Origin: Kocuria rosea
GTDB taxonomy: Bacteria; Actinomycetota; Actinomycetes; Actinomycetales; Micrococcaceae
Length of the DNA: 64,000 nucleotides
Assembly (NCBI RefSeq): GCF_023715525.1
Contig: NZ_JAMBOG010000003.1
Location: 1-64,000, forward strand
Direction of reading: 5' to 3'
The notes under the pieces were generated by a model. It made no database searches and was not told the DNA's origin. It saw only the letters and a list, made by a program, of their open reading frames with translations. A program made the position numbers and the translations under genes. Positions 48,274 to 58,304 of the stretch are shown here, in pieces; the stretch's first letter is position 1, and each line of letters starts with the position of its first letter.

Positions 48274-49724
48274 CGACACCACGCCACACCGCCGACGGGC
48301 CCCGGTCCGCCTGGTCCCGGCTCTCGGACCACCTCGACGAGAACTCCGAGGGCTACGGCCCGCTGCGGGGCACGCTGGGGGCGGGCCGGGTCGGGATGAT
48401 CTGGCTCGCGGCGAACCTGGTGGTGACCACGCTCCTGACGGGGACGCTGTTCGTGCCCGGGGTGCCCTGGTCCACGGCCCTGGGCATGATCGTCCTCGGC
48501 ACGCTGATCGGCGGGGCGGTGCTGGTGCTCGTGGGCAGCATGGGCACGCGCACGGGCCTCGCCACCATGTCCCTGACCAAGGGGTCCTTCGGTCTGCGCG
48601 GCTCCTTCCTCCCGGTGGCCGCGAACGTGGTCATCCTCATGGGCTGGAGCTGGGTGCAGGCCATGCTCGCCGGTGTCACCGTGAACTTCCTGGTGGAGCA
48701 GGCGACCGGCTTCTCGAGCCCGGTGCTGTTCTCGGTGCTCTGCCAGACGCTGGTGGTGGCGCTGGCCGTGTTCGGCCACGAGGGCATCGCCCGGGTGGAG
48801 CCGTGGCTGGCGGTGGTGATCCTGGCGATCATGGCCTGGGTCTTCACGGTGGCGTTCACCTCCTACCCGGTGGCCGACTTCGCCGCGCTGCCCGCGGACC
48901 CCGCGGCGGGCTGGTCCGGCATCGCGGTCCTGGACGTGGTCATCGCCACGGCCATCTCCTGGACCGTGCTCTCCGCGGAGTTCAACCGCCTCGCCCGGAC
49001 GCCGTCCGCGGGCGTGGTCGGCTCCGGCGCGGGCTACGTCCTGTCCACGGTCGCGGCCATGAGCCTCGGGGCCACGGCCGTCGCCTACGTGGTGCTCGAC
49101 GGCGGGGAGGCGGTCGGCTTCGACCCGACGGTGCTCGTCGCCGCCTTCGGCGCGCCCCTGGCCGTGGTGGTCTTCCTGTCGGTCATGGCCACCAACACCA
49201 TGGTCGTCTACGGCATGGTGTCCTCCGTGGTGAACCTCACGCCCTCGCGGAGACTGCGGTTCCTGCCCACCGCCCTGGTGCTGGGGGCCGTGTCGATCCT
49301 CGGGTCGACCTGGCTGGGCCTGCTGGACCAGTTCACCAGCTTCCTGGTCCTGATCGGCTCGCTGTTCATCCCGGTCTTCGCGATCATGCTGGTGGACTAC
49401 TACGTGGTCAAGCGCGGCTCCTACGCAGCGGACATCCTGCGCGGGCGCGGTGGCCGGTACTGGTACCGGGGCGGGGTCAACCCCGCCGCCGTCGTGGTGT
49501 GGGTGGTCGGCGCGGCCTCCTCCCTCGTGCTCACCTACGTGCTGCCGAGCCCCGTGGGCGCGACCATCCCCACGTTCGTGGTCTCCGCGGCGCTCTACCT
49601 GGGCTGGGCCCTCGCGGCCCGCCGGATCGTGGCGGGACGCCCGGTGCAGCGCCACCTCGCCGACGATCCCGGGGCTCCCGGTGCGGCCGGTGCGCCGGCG
49701 GAGGCCGCCGATGCGCCTCGTTGA
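48270..49724 (+). CDS. NCS1-family permease (cytosine/purine/allantoin/thiamine type)
   Basis: 484 aa, about 12 membrane helices. Features typical of CodB-like proteins: WLAANLVVTTLLTGTLF in helix 1, GTRTGLATMSLTKGSFGLRGSFLP, WSWVQAMLAGVT and FTSFLVLIGSLFIPVFAIMLVDYYVVKRG. NCS1 carriers move nucleobases, allantoin, hydantoins or related nitrogen compounds. A second importer beside an SSS symporter in one operon is unusual. Stop codon lies 14 bp inside the cyclase-family gene. Confidence 0.87.
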   Translation: MTTPRHTADGPRSAWSRLSDHLDENSEGYGPLRGTLGAGRVGMIWLAANLVVTTLLTGTLFVPGVPWSTALGMIVLGTLIGGAVLVLVGSMGTRTGLATMSLTKGSFGLRGSFLPVAANVVILMGWSWVQAMLAGVTVNFLVEQATGFSSPVLFSVLCQTLVVALAVFGHEGIARVEPWLAVVILAIMAWVFTVAFTSYPVADFAALPADPAAGWSGIAVLDVVIATAISWTVLSAEFNRLARTPSAGVVGSGAGYVLSTVAAMSLGATAVAYVVLDGGEAVGFDPTVLVAAFGAPLAVVVFLSVMATNTMVVYGMVSSVVNLTPSRRLRFLPTALVLGAVSILGSTWLGLLDQFTSFLVLIGSLFIPVFAIMLVDYYVVKRGSYAADILRGRGGRYWYRGGVNPAAVVVWVVGAASSLVLTYVLPSPVGATIPTFVVSAALYLGWALAARRIVAGRPVQRHLADDPGAPGAAGAPAEAADAPR

Positions 49725-50367
49725 CCTGAGCCACCCCGTGGAGGCCGGCATGCAGGTCTTCCCGGGGGACCCGGCCGTGGACTCCCGGCTCGCGGCGTCG
49801 TTCCCGCAGGACGGCTTCCAGGTGGCCGAGCTGCACCTGGGCACGCACAGCGGGACGCACGTGGACGCGCCCCTGCACACCGTGGACGGGGGCTCGCCCG
49901 TGGACGAGATCGACCTCTCCCGCCTCGTGGGACCGGCGCGCATCGTGCACGTGCCCGCCCTCCGGGAGCACGACCTGATCCGCTGGGAGCACGTCCGCGC
50001 GCAGCTGGAGGACCTCCGGGCCGGCACGATCGTGGTGTTCCGCACCGACTGGTCCCGGCACTTCGGCACGCCGCGCTACCTGGCGCACCCGGTGCTCGAC
50101 GTGGAGATCGCCCGGCGCCTGCTGTCCGCGGGCGTGCGCGTGCTCGGCGTGGACACCCTCAACCCGGATCGCACCCCGGACGCGTCCTCGACCGGTCCGT
50201 CCGAGCTGCCGGTGCACGCGGCCGTGCTGGGAGCGGGCGGGGTGATCATCGAGAACCTGACGAACCTCCACGCCGTCACCTGGCGCGACCCGCTGCTGAG
50301 CGCCCTTCCGCTGCGGCTGCGCGGCCTGGACGGCTCCCCGGTGCGGGCGGTGGCGATGCAGCTGTGA
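49711..50367 (+). CDS. Cyclase-family metal-dependent hydrolase (KynB-like)
   Basis: 218 aa. The signature HSGTHVDAPLHTVDGG (about 45-60) supplies metal-binding His and Asp of the cyclase/kynurenine-formamidase fold; the start MRLVDLSHPVEAGMQVFPGDP and the TSSTGPSELPVHAAVLGAGGVIIENLTNL segment are also typical. Members hydrolyse amides such as N-formylkynurenine or isatin. No tryptophan-degradation gene is present, so the substrate is open; a ring-opening or deamidation step on the imported compound is possible. GGAGG precedes ATG 49711; overlaps the permease by 14 bp. Confidence 0.85.
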   Translation: MRLVDLSHPVEAGMQVFPGDPAVDSRLAASFPQDGFQVAELHLGTHSGTHVDAPLHTVDGGSPVDEIDLSRLVGPARIVHVPALREHDLIRWEHVRAQLEDLRAGTIVVFRTDWSRHFGTPRYLAHPVLDVEIARRLLSAGVRVLGVDTLNPDRTPDASSTGPSELPVHAAVLGAGGVIIENLTNLHAVTWRDPLLSALPLRLRGLDGSPVRAVAMQL

Positions 50368-50435
50368 GCCCTCACCCGCGCCCCGAACGCCCCGACGTCG
50401 TCGACGCCCCACCCCGTCCCCGAGGAGACCCCACC

Positions 50436-51839
50436 ATGACCACTGATCCCCGCGCCACCGCCCCGTCCCCCTACCGGTCGGTCAATCCGGCCACCGGTGA
50501 GGTGGTGGCGCAGTTCCCCGCCGCCACCGACTCCCAGGTGAGGGAGGCGGTGGCCGCCGCCGACGCCGCCTACCGCTCCTGGCGTGCGGTGCCCATCGCC
50601 GAACGGGCGGCGGTCGCCGCCCGCGTGGGCGAACTGTTCGCCGAGCGGGTCGAGGAACTGGCCGCGATCGCCACCGAGGAGATGGGCAAGCCGCTCTCCG
50701 AGGCGGTCGGGGAGGTGGAGTTCAGCGCGGAGATCTTCGCCTACTACGCCGCCGAAGGCCCGGCCCTGGCCGCCGACCAGCCCCTGCCCACCCCCGCCGG
50801 CGGTCGCGCCGTGCTCCAGCGCCGCCCGGTGGGGGTGCTGCTGGGGATCATGCCCTGGAACTACCCCTACTACCAGGTCGCCCGCTTCGCCGCCCCCAAC
50901 CTGGTACTGGGCAACACCATCGTGCTCAAGCACGCCGAGTCCTGCCCCCGCACCGCCCTGGCGATCCAGCAGCTCATGGAGGAGGCCGGGGTCCCGGCCG
51001 GGGCCTACACCACCCTCTTCGCCTCCCACGCCCAGGTCGCCGACATCATCGCCGACCCGCAGGTGCAGGGGATCTCCCTGACCGGCTCCGAACGCGCCGG
51101 GGCGGCCGTGGCCGAGACCGCCGGGCGGCACCTCAAGAAGGTCGTGCTCGAGCTGGGCGGCTCGGATCCCTACATCGTGCTCGACACCGACGACGTGGCG
51201 GCTTCGGCCCGGGCGGCGCTGGCCACCCGGATGGGCAACACCGGCCAGGCCTGCAACTCCAACAAGCGCATGATCGTCACCGCCGGGATCTACGAGGAGT
51301 TCGTCGCCGAGCTCACCACCCGGGCCGCCGCCCTGGTCCCGGGGGACCCGGCGGTGGACGCCCCGGGGACCTACGCCCCGCTGTCCTCCCGGGCCGCGGC
51401 CGAGGGGCTGGCCGCCCGGATCCAGGCCGCGGTGGCCGCCGGGGCGCAACTGCACACCGGCGGGGTGCTGCTGGAGGGGCCCGGGGCGTACCTGGCCCCG
51501 GCGGTGCTCACCGGGATCACCCCGGACATGGCCGCCCACCACCAGGAGCTCTTCGGCCCGGTCGCGGTGGTCTACAAGGTGGGCAGCGACGAAGAGGCCC
51601 TCGCGCTGGCCAACGACACCCCCTACGGGCTCGGCGGGGCGGTGTTCAGCACCGACCCCGAGCGGGCGCGCCGGCTGGCCGAGCGGCTCGAGTGCGGGAT
51701 GGCCAACGTCAACGCCGCCGAGGCCGAGGGCGCGGGCATGCCCTTCGGCGGGATCAAGCGCTCCGGCTACGGCCGCGAGCTGGGCCCGCTGGGCATGGAC
51801 GAGTTCGTCAACAAGCGCCTGCTCTACACCACCGACTGA
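50436..51839 (+). CDS. NAD(P)-dependent aldehyde dehydrogenase, succinate-semialdehyde/guanidinobutyraldehyde type
   Basis: 467 aa. Catalytic cysteine in [12 protein letters not shown] and glutamate in [10 protein letters not shown]; the cofactor region reads [35 protein letters not shown], and the end [17 protein letters not shown] is standard. It is closest in pattern to GabD-type succinate semialdehyde dehydrogenases. Here it could oxidise 4-guanidinobutyraldehyde, the product of the linked decarboxylase, or succinate semialdehyde from GABA. GAGGAGACC precedes ATG 50436. The coding sequence is unusually even in codon use. Confidence 0.87.
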   Translation: MTTDPRATAPSPYRSVNPATGEVVAQFPAATDSQVREAVAAADAAYRSWRAVPIAERAAVAARVGELFAERVEELAAIATEEMGKPLSEAVGEVEFSAEIFAYYAAEGPALAADQPLPTPAGGRAVLQRRPVGVLLGIMPWNYPYYQVARFAAPNLVLGNTIVLKHAESCPRTALAIQQLMEEAGVPAGAYTTLFASHAQVADIIADPQVQGISLTGSERAGAAVAETAGRHLKKVVLELGGSDPYIVLDTDDVAASARAALATRMGNTGQACNSNKRMIVTAGIYEEFVAELTTRAAALVPGDPAVDAPGTYAPLSSRAAAEGLAARIQAAVAAGAQLHTGGVLLEGPGAYLAPAVLTGITPDMAAHHQELFGPVAVVYKVGSDEEALALANDTPYGLGGAVFSTDPERARRLAERLECGMANVNAAEAEGAGMPFGGIKRSGYGRELGPLGMDEFVNKRLLYTTD

Positions 51840-51931
51840 CACACCCGACCCGCACCGGAACGGACCGGCACCACCACGCCGCCCCTGCACCGCACCATCG
51901 TGCACCCCACCACCCCGAGGGAGATCCGTCC

Positions 51932-53515
51932 ATGACCGCACGCAGGACCACGGCCCGGGCCGTGCTTGAGACGCTGAAGGGCTACGGGATCGACACGGTC
52001 TTCGGGATCCCCGGCACCCACTCGCTGGAGTTCTACCGCCCGCTGCGGGAGCTCGGCATCCGCGCGGTCACGACCCGCCACGAGCAGGGGGCCGCGTACG
52101 GGGCCGACGGGTGGAGCCAGGTCTCCGGGCTGCCCGGGGTCGTCATCACGACCTCCGGGCCCGGCCTGCTCAACTCGCTGTCCGGGGCGGCCACCGCCTA
52201 CGCGGAGTCCCGGCCGATGATCGTCCTCTCCCCCGGCCGGCCGGTGGGCCACGACTTCCGGGACATCGGCTCCCTGCACGAGACCAAGAACCCGTCCGCC
52301 GCCGTCGGCGCGATCGTGGGCCGCAGCCGGCGGGTGACCAGCGGGGCCGAGGCCGTGACGATGGTCCACGACGCCTTCCGGGACTTCACCCACTCCCGCC
52401 CCCGCCCCGTGCACATCGAGATCCCGCTGGACATCCTCGAGGCGGAGTTCGACTACACCGACCGGCAGGTGGCCCCGCGCCGGCTGGGCGCCCCGCAGCC
52501 GGCACCGGCAGACGACGTCCGGCGCGCCGCCGAGGTCCTGCGCGCGGCCCGCGCCCCCGTGATCCTGGCCGGCGGCGGCTCGCTGGCCGCCGGGGAGCGG
52601 CTGCTCGAGCTCGCCGAGCTGCTCGAGGCCCCGGTCATCACCACGACCAACGGCAAGGGGGCGATCCCGGAGCGCCACCGGCTCTCCCTCGGCGCGGACC
52701 TGCGGCTGAGCACCGCCCACGAGTTCCTGCGCTCCGCCGACGCGCTGCTGGTGATCGGCTCCAAGGTGGGCGAGGCGGAGCTGTGGGGCGGGGACATCGT
52801 CCCGGCCGGGCCGATCGTGCGCGTGGACATCATGCGGGACCAGATGCTGTGCAACCTCGACCCGGACGTCGAGCTGCCCGGCAACTCCGCGGCCGTGGTG
52901 CCGCAGCTCATCGAGGCGCTCGGCCCGCCGGCGCCCCGGGCACCGCGGGACCTGAGCGAGGTCTTCGCCCGGATGGACGACGAGGGCCGCCGGTGGGCCC
53001 CCGAGCTCGCGGCCCTCAACGAGGCGATCATGGCCGTGGTGCCCGAGGACACCATCATCGGCGGGGACTCCTCCCAGGTCACCTATCTGGGCTCCACCAC
53101 GTTCTTCCGCGCGCAGCACCCCCGCTCCCTGCTGTACATGGGCACCTACGCGACGCTGGGCTACGGGCTGCCGGCGTCGATCGGCGCGAAGCTCGCCGCT
53201 CCCCACCGGCCCGTGCTGTGCGTCGTGGGCGACGGCGCGCTGATGTTCTCGGTCCAGGAGCTGATGACCGCCGTGGAGCTCGGGCTGCGCCTGCCGGTCG
53301 TCTGCGTGGACAACGGGGGCTACGGGGAGATCCGGCAGAACATGGTGGAGCGGGACATCGACCCGCTCGCCGTGGACCTGCGGCAGCCGGACTGGCCGGC
53401 GCTCGCGGCGGCGTTCGGCGCCGTCGGGCTGGAGGCCACCCAGGAGACGCTCGCCGCGACGGTCGTCGAGGCGCTGGCGATCGAGGGGCCCAGCCTGATC
53501 CACCTCAGGATCTGA
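51932..53515 (+). CDS. ThDP-dependent decarboxylase, candidate 2-ketoarginine decarboxylase (AruI-like)
   Basis: 527 aa, acetolactate-synthase/benzoylformate-decarboxylase superfamily. N-terminal Pyr domain with [22 protein letters not shown] and catalytic E51 in [12 protein letters not shown]; central domain; C-terminal PP domain with [36 protein letters not shown] (diphosphate/Mg site). No ilvN-type regulatory subunit or ilvC is near, so it is not an ordinary ilvB. GIPG-H-LE-YR, RHEQGA-ADG and [12 protein letters not shown] are patterns I recall from AruI of Pseudomonas aeruginosa, which decarboxylates 5-guanidino-2-oxopentanoate. Gap to the aldehyde dehydrogenase 92 bp. GAGGGAG upstream of ATG. 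Confidence 0.82.
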   Translation: MTARRTTARAVLETLKGYGIDTVFGIPGTHSLEFYRPLRELGIRAVTTRHEQGAAYGADGWSQVSGLPGVVITTSGPGLLNSLSGAATAYAESRPMIVLSPGRPVGHDFRDIGSLHETKNPSAAVGAIVGRSRRVTSGAEAVTMVHDAFRDFTHSRPRPVHIEIPLDILEAEFDYTDRQVAPRRLGAPQPAPADDVRRAAEVLRAARAPVILAGGGSLAAGERLLELAELLEAPVITTTNGKGAIPERHRLSLGADLRLSTAHEFLRSADALLVIGSKVGEAELWGGDIVPAGPIVRVDIMRDQMLCNLDPDVELPGNSAAVVPQLIEALGPPAPRAPRDLSEVFARMDDEGRRWAPELAALNEAIMAVVPEDTIIGGDSSQVTYLGSTTFFRAQHPRSLLYMGTYATLGYGLPASIGAKLAAPHRPVLCVVGDGALMFSVQELMTAVELGLRLPVVCVDNGGYGEIRQNMVERDIDPLAVDLRQPDWPALAAAFGAVGLEATQETLAATVVEALAIEGPSLIHLRI

Positions 53516-53551
53516 GCCCGCCGGCGGACCCCGGGCGGCCGGCGGAGCCGC

Positions 53552-54535
53552 TCAGCGCGGGACCTGGTGCTCGGGCAGCTCCGCCACGGGGGCGAGCACC
53601 ACGTCCTCGATCTTCCAGTCCAGGTCCGCGCAGCGCTTCCGCGCCGCCGCGAGCTGCTCGAGCGTCGGCGTCGTCCCCGCGACCGGGACCACGAAGCCCT
53701 CCACGTGGAAGACGTGGCCCTCGTCGCGCATGCGCACGCCGGCGTCCCGGACCCACGGCTGCTGGCGCAGCACCGTCTCGACCTGCTGGACGAGCGGGTG
53801 CGGTCCCGCGTCGTCGTAGGTGGTGGGCCGGGCGTCGGCCAGTCCCGCCACGGCTCCCTTCAGGTTGGCCACCCCGTCCCTGAGGATCGACGTGGAGACG
53901 AGCAGCGCCGCCGCGGCGTCGGCCCACCACAGGCCCGCCCCGATGCCGAGGACGCCGGCGACCGTGGCCAGCCCGGTCATCCAGTCGGCCTTGTTCATGT
54001 CCGCGTCGGCGTAGAGCACCTTGTCGTGCAGCTCCTCGGCGAGCCTCATCTTCATCCGGCCCAGGACCACCGGCGGGATGCTGGTGAGGCCCATGGCGGC
54101 CACCATGAGCCACCCCGACCACACGGGCACCCCGAACAGGCTGGTGACGCCGATCGGCGGCCGCTCCCCGGTGATCAGTCCGGAACCGGAGTCGACCACC
54201 AGGAAGGTGCCCATCGCCAGCAGGGCGACCGCGGCGACGAGGTGGCCCACCCCCACCGACCGGTGGTAGCCGTAGGGGTGGCTCGGGGTGGGGCGCCGTC
54301 CGGCGATCCGGGCGGCCACGAGGAAGGCGACGGGCGGCAGGAGGGACAGCGAGTCCTCGATCCAGGCGACCTTCATGGCCTGGGACTGCCCGGCGACGAG
54401 CGCCACGACGGTCACGGTCACCAGGAGGGTGCCGATGGTGATCCTCTCCAGGCGGACCGCGCGGCCCAGGGTGCGGGCCTGGCCGTCGCTGAGCTCGGTG
54501 GACCCGAACCGCGCCTGCGCCCCGGACCGGGTCAC
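53552..54535 (-). CDS. Cation-efflux (CDF) family transporter
   Basis: 327 aa, six membrane helices. CDF features are WIEDSLSLLPPVAFLVAARIAGRRPTPSHPYGYHR in helix 2 and its loop (with the YGYHR end), then DADMNKADWMTGL in helix 5, and a C-terminal cytoplasmic domain from about 245. Normally these export Zn, Mn, Co or Fe. The helix-2/helix-5 metal site (canonical H/D-xxx-D) is only partly conventional here: D-xxx-S and D-xxx-D. GTG at 54535 follows GGGAGGAG and overlaps the lipoprotein gene by 4 bp. Confidence 0.82.
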   Translation of the reverse strand: MTRSGAQARFGSTELSDGQARTLGRAVRLERITIGTLLVTVTVVALVAGQSQAMKVAWIEDSLSLLPPVAFLVAARIAGRRPTPSHPYGYHRSVGVGHLVAAVALLAMGTFLVVDSGSGLITGERPPIGVTSLFGVPVWSGWLMVAAMGLTSIPPVVLGRMKMRLAEELHDKVLYADADMNKADWMTGLATVAGVLGIGAGLWWADAAAALLVSTSILRDGVANLKGAVAGLADARPTTYDDAGPHPLVQQVETVLRQQPWVRDAGVRMRDEGHVFHVEGFVVPVAGTTPTLEQLAAARKRCADLDWKIEDVVLAPVAELPEHQVPR

Positions 54536-55014
54536 GACCGCTCCTCCCGCTCCACGAGGAACGTCTCCAGCTCGGTGAGGAAGCCGTTCTCCCCGAGCCG
54601 GGTGGCCAGCACCATCTTCTCGGTGCGCCCGTCCGGGGTCGCGATCTCGGCGTACGGGCGGGTGAGGGCGGCGTGCTTCTCCCACGGGGCCGTCTCGGTG
54701 AGGCCCGCGGCGACGACGTCGAGCTCGCCGCTCTCGAGCGAGCGGATCAGGTGGCTCTCGCTGCCGGGGACCCACACGACCTCCGCGTCGAGGCGCCGGG
54801 CGAAGTCCTCGACGAGGTCCACCTCGATGCCGGAGGGCCGGCCGCTGTCGGGGACCTCCGTCCACGGGGGGCTCTCGACCACCCCGGCCCGCAGCTCACC
54901 GCCGCGGACGCGCTCGAGGGTGCCCTCGGGGTCCCGGGGGAACCCGGAGCCGCACCCGGCCAGCAGGACCACGGCGAGCGCGCCGGCCGCCCAGCGGCCG
55001 CCTCGGAGTCCCAT
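54532..55014 (-). CDS. Short lipoprotein, single-lobe solute-binding protein (SBP family 3)
   Basis: 160 aa. Lipobox LAGC with the lipidated C21 after a short signal; then GELRAGVVESPPWTEVPDSGRPSGIEVDLVEDFARRLDAEVVWV (amino-acid-binding lobe) and LIRSLESGELDVVAAGLTETAPWEKHAALTRPYAEI. Normal members are about 250-280 aa with a second lobe; here the chain goes from the first lobe to a short C-terminal helix (FLTELETFLVE), so the second lobe is missing. Followed by a CDF gene in the same operon, with no ABC permease. It may be a sensor-like or metal/amine-binding accessory of the transporter. Confidence 0.72.
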   Translation of the reverse strand: MGLRGGRWAAGALAVVLLAGCGSGFPRDPEGTLERVRGGELRAGVVESPPWTEVPDSGRPSGIEVDLVEDFARRLDAEVVWVPGSESHLIRSLESGELDVVAAGLTETAPWEKHAALTRPYAEIATPDGRTEKMVLATRLGENGFLTELETFLVEREERS

Positions 55015-55087
55015 GGTCGTCTCCTCCCGGCCGGGCCCGGCAGCCGGCGCCGGGACGTTGCTGGAGCGGTCGCGCTCCACGACCACT

Positions 55088-55642
55088 CTACGGAGGTCCG
55101 CGGCGGAGCAGCTCCGCCTCGTGCAGCCCCAGGTAGTCCCATCCGCGGCGGGCGGGGGCCGTGACCACGGGCAGCAGCGCCAGGGGTGCCGTCGCGACGA
55201 GCCAGGGGGCCGCCGCGGGGGCCAGTGCCGAGAGGGCCCACACCACGACGACCAGGGCGGGCAGGACGAGCACGAGCGCCTCGAGCTCCTCCGCGGCCCC
55301 CACCGCGCACACCCGGCGCCACGCGGGGTCCTCGGGCAGGCGCCCCTCCGCCACGGCCTGCCGGATCCGGCGCGTGACGGCGGGACGGTCCCGGGCGGAG
55401 GCCAGGGACGGCCGCCGCCGCCGCAGCGGGACGGAGACCACGAGGACGAGCACGAGGAACAGGCTCACCGTGCTCAGGGCGAAGCCCCTGATGCCGAACG
55501 TCACCTCGGCCGTCCAGTAGACGAGCGTGAAGCCGGTCGCCGTGGCCGCCCCCGTGCCCACCGCGTCGCGCAGGATGCGGTGCCGCCCCGGGAGGGGGCG
55601 CTCGCCGTGGGCGGGCAGGGGCGGCTCCGTCGCGACGGTCAT
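55088..55642 (-). CDS. Hypothetical membrane protein
   Basis: 184 aa, ATG at 55642 after GAGGAGGTGCC. Two N-terminal hydrophobic segments (about 28-45 and 55-73), an Arg-rich cytoplasmic stretch (about 74-105, RRRRPSLASARDRPAVTRRIRQAVAEGRLPED), and two further segments (about 122-160). I do not recognise the family. It is divergent from the urease operon and precedes the lipoprotein/CDF pair on the minus strand with a gap of 73 bp. Confidence 0.65.
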   Translation of the reverse strand: MTVATEPPLPAHGERPLPGRHRILRDAVGTGAATATGFTLVYWTAEVTFGIRGFALSTVSLFLVLVLVVSVPLRRRRPSLASARDRPAVTRRIRQAVAEGRLPEDPAWRRVCAVGAAEELEALVLVLPALVVVVWALSALAPAAAPWLVATAPLALLPVVTAPARRGWDYLGLHEAELLRRGPP

Positions 55643-55873
55643 GGCACCTCCTCGAGCCGCCGGCGCGGGCGTGCTGATGTGAGTCGTACCACACCGGGAC
55701 CGTGGGAGGAAGGGGCCGCCGACGGCGGCCCGGGGGACCGCGCGCGGCGGGCCGGTGCCCCGGCCGGGCGGGTCCGCCACGTCCCGGAAACACGGGAAGA
55801 ACCTGCTCGTAACATGACCGCCATACGGTGACGGGGACCACCCAGCGCCTGCCCGCCGTCCCCGAGGAGAACC

Positions 55874-56176
55874 GTGCACCTGACACCCCGCGAACAGGAG
55901 AAGCTGCTCGTCGTCGTCGCCGGCGACCTCGCGCGCCGCCGCCGGGAGCGGGGGCTGAAGCTCAACCACCCGGAGGCCGTCGCCCTGATCACCGCCGAGC
56001 TGCTGGAGGGCGCCCGGGACGGGCGGACCGTCGCCGAGCTCATGTCCTGGGGCTCCACGGTCCTCGCCCGCGAGGACGTCATGGAGGGCGTGCCCGAGAT
56101 GATCCACTCCGTCCAGGTCGAGGCGACGTTCCCGGACGGGACGAAGCTCGTCACCGTCCACGACCCCATCCGCTGA
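55874..56176 (+). CDS. ureA: Urease gamma subunit
   Basis: 100 aa, standard length. Family sequence throughout: [39 protein letters not shown]..., then [45 protein letters not shown]. Structural subunit of the nickel enzyme that splits urea into ammonia and CO2. GTG start at 55874 follows GAGGAG. First gene of ureABCEFGD; a TAACAT box at 55811-55816 is a likely -10. Confidence 0.95.
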   Translation: MHLTPREQEKLLVVVAGDLARRRRERGLKLNHPEAVALITAELLEGARDGRTVAELMSWGSTVLAREDVMEGVPEMIHSVQVEATFPDGTKLVTVHDPIR

Positions 56177-56207
56177 CCCGACGGCAACCCGACAGGAAGG
56201 AGCAGCC

Positions 56208-56546
56208 GTGATCCCCGGAGAACACGTCCTGCGGCCCGAGCCCGTGGTGATCAACGCCGGCCGGCCCACGGTCGCGCTCGACGTCGTCAACCGCGGCGAC
56301 CGGCCCGTGCAGGTCGGGTCCCACTTCCACTTCGCCGAGGCCAACGCGGGCCTGGAGTTCGACCGGGACGCCGCCCGCGGCTTCCGCCTCGACATCCCTG
56401 CGGGCACGGCCGTGCGCTTCGAGCCCGGGGACCGCAAGCGGGTCCAGCTCGTCGCCCTCGCCGGGCGCCGGGAGGTGCACGGGCTGGCCAACCGGGTGAA
56501 CGGCCCCCTGGACGACCCCGACCGCACCCCGGAGGAGCCGGCATGA
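56208..56546 (+). CDS. ureB: Urease beta subunit
   Basis: 112 aa. [45 protein letters not shown] and [30 protein letters not shown] are diagnostic. It packs between the gamma and alpha subunits. GTG at 56208 after GAAGGAG. The stop overlaps the ureC start (ATGA). Confidence 0.95.
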   Translation: MIPGEHVLRPEPVVINAGRPTVALDVVNRGDRPVQVGSHFHFAEANAGLEFDRDAARGFRLDIPAGTAVRFEPGDRKRVQLVALAGRREVHGLANRVNGPLDDPDRTPEEPA

Positions 56547-58255
56547 GCCATGAGATGTCCCGCGCCCAGTACACGAGCCTCTACGGCCCCACCACGGGGG
56601 ACCTGGTGCGCCTGGCCGACACCGAGCTGTTCCTCGAGGTCGAGCACGACCTCACGGTCCCCGGGGAGGAGGTCGTCTTCGGCGGCGGCAAGGTGGTCCG
56701 GGACGGCATGGGCCACAACGGCCGGCTGACCCGGGACGACGGCGTGGTGGACACCGTGATCACCAACGTGGTGGTCCTCGACGCCACCGGGATCTACAAG
56801 GCGGACGTCGGGCTGCGCGACGGGCGGATCAGCGGGATCGGCAAGGCCGGCAACCCCGACATCATGGACGGCGTCACGATCCTGATCGGGGCCTCCACCG
56901 AGGTGATCGCGGGCGAGGGCCGGATCCTCACCGCCGGTGGCGTCGACTCCCACATCCACTTCATCGGCGCCGACCAGATCGGCACGGCCCTGTCCTCGGG
57001 GATCACCACGATGATCGGCGGCGGCACGGGCCCGGCCGAGGGCTCCAACGCCACCACGATCACCCCGGGGGCGTGGCACCTCGCCCGGATGTTCCAGGCC
57101 CTGGACGGCTACCCCATGAACTTCGGGCTGCTCGGCAAGGGCCACGCGTCCGCGCCCGAGCCGCTCGCGGAGCAGATCCGGGCGGGGGCCGTGGGCCTGA
57201 AGATCCACGAGGACTGGGGCGCCACGACGTCGGCCATCGACACCGCCCTGGCCGTCGCCGACGAGCACGACGTGCAGGTCGCCATCCACACCGACACCCT
57301 CAACGAGTGCGGCTTCCTCGAGGACACGGTGGCCGCCATCGCCGGGCGGGTGATCCACACCTTCCACACCGAGGGCGCCGGCGGCGGGCACGCCCCGGAC
57401 ATCATCCGCATCGCCTCCCTCCCCCACGTCCTGCCCTCCTCGACGAATCCCACGCTGCCGTTCACGCGCAACACGGCCGAGGAGCACCTGGACATGCTCA
57501 TGGTCTGCCACCACCTCAACCCGGACATCCCGGAGGACGTGGCCTTCGCCGACTCCCGGATCCGGCCCGAGACGATCGCCGCCGAGGACGTCCTGCACGA
57601 CCTCGGGGTCTTCTCGATGACCTCCTCCGACTCCCAGGCCATGGGCCGCGTGGGCGAGGTCGTGCTGCGCACCTGGCAGCTCGCCGACCAGATGAAGCGG
57701 CGCACCGGCCCCCTGCCGGAGGAGACGGGCCGCGGGGACAACGCCCGGCTCAGGCGCTACGTGGCGAAGTACACGATCAACCCCGCGCTCGCGCACGGGA
57801 TCGCCGACGTCGTGGGCTCCGTGGAGACGGGCAAGTTCGCGGACCTGGTGCTGTGGGACCCGGTGTTCTTCGGGGTCAAGCCGCACGCGGTGCTCAAGGG
57901 CGGGCAGATCGTCCACTCGCTCATGGGCGACCCCAACGCCTCGATCCCCACCCCGCAGCCGCAGCTGATGCGCGACGCGTTCGGCGCCAAGGGCACCGCC
58001 CCGCACGCCAACTCGATCACCTTCATGTCCCGCGCCGCCGTCGAGGCGGGCGTGGGCGAGCGGCTGGGCCTGCGCAAGCGGGTGCTGCCCGTGGGCGGGA
58101 TCCGCACCCTGTCCAAGAAGGACATGCGGCACAACGACGCGACGCCGCGGATCGACGTGGACCCGCAGACCTACGAGGTGCGGGTCGACGGCGAGCTCGC
58201 CACGTGCGAGCCGGCCGCGGAGCTCGCGATGGCCCAGCGCTACTTCCTGTTCTGA
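56543..58255 (+). CDS. ureC: Urease alpha subunit (catalytic)
   Basis: 570 aa, full length. Active-site residues are all visible: HIHF (H137, H139), the carbamylated lysine K220 in [11 protein letters not shown]249, H275, the flap CHHLNP (C322, H323) and D363 in SSDSQAMGR. Binds two Ni ions. In this window the likely source of urea is the ureohydrolase at 44661-45731. GGAGGAG before the ATG. Confidence 0.96.
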   Translation: MSHEMSRAQYTSLYGPTTGDLVRLADTELFLEVEHDLTVPGEEVVFGGGKVVRDGMGHNGRLTRDDGVVDTVITNVVVLDATGIYKADVGLRDGRISGIGKAGNPDIMDGVTILIGASTEVIAGEGRILTAGGVDSHIHFIGADQIGTALSSGITTMIGGGTGPAEGSNATTITPGAWHLARMFQALDGYPMNFGLLGKGHASAPEPLAEQIRAGAVGLKIHEDWGATTSAIDTALAVADEHDVQVAIHTDTLNECGFLEDTVAAIAGRVIHTFHTEGAGGGHAPDIIRIASLPHVLPSSTNPTLPFTRNTAEEHLDMLMVCHHLNPDIPEDVAFADSRIRPETIAAEDVLHDLGVFSMTSSDSQAMGRVGEVVLRTWQLADQMKRRTGPLPEETGRGDNARLRRYVAKYTINPALAHGIADVVGSVETGKFADLVLWDPVFFGVKPHAVLKGGQIVHSLMGDPNASIPTPQPQLMRDAFGAKGTAPHANSITFMSRAAVEAGVGERLGLRKRVLPVGGIRTLSKKDMRHNDATPRIDVDPQTYEVRVDGELATCEPAAELAMAQRYFLF

Positions 58256-58304
58256 GACCCCAGTTGTGACACCCCCAGTTGCGAGACCCGTGGAGGAAGA
58301 CCCC

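Noticed and set aside
51932-53515. Acetolactate synthase large subunit (ilvB)
   Set aside because: Same superfamily, but no ilvN or ilvC nearby, and the context is aldehyde dehydrogenase plus ureohydrolase; sequence patterns recall AruI rather than IlvB.
58256-58288. Short direct repeat (CCCCAGTTG.GA) before ureE as a regulatory site
   Set aside because: Only two imperfect copies in an intergenic space; more easily explained as local duplication.
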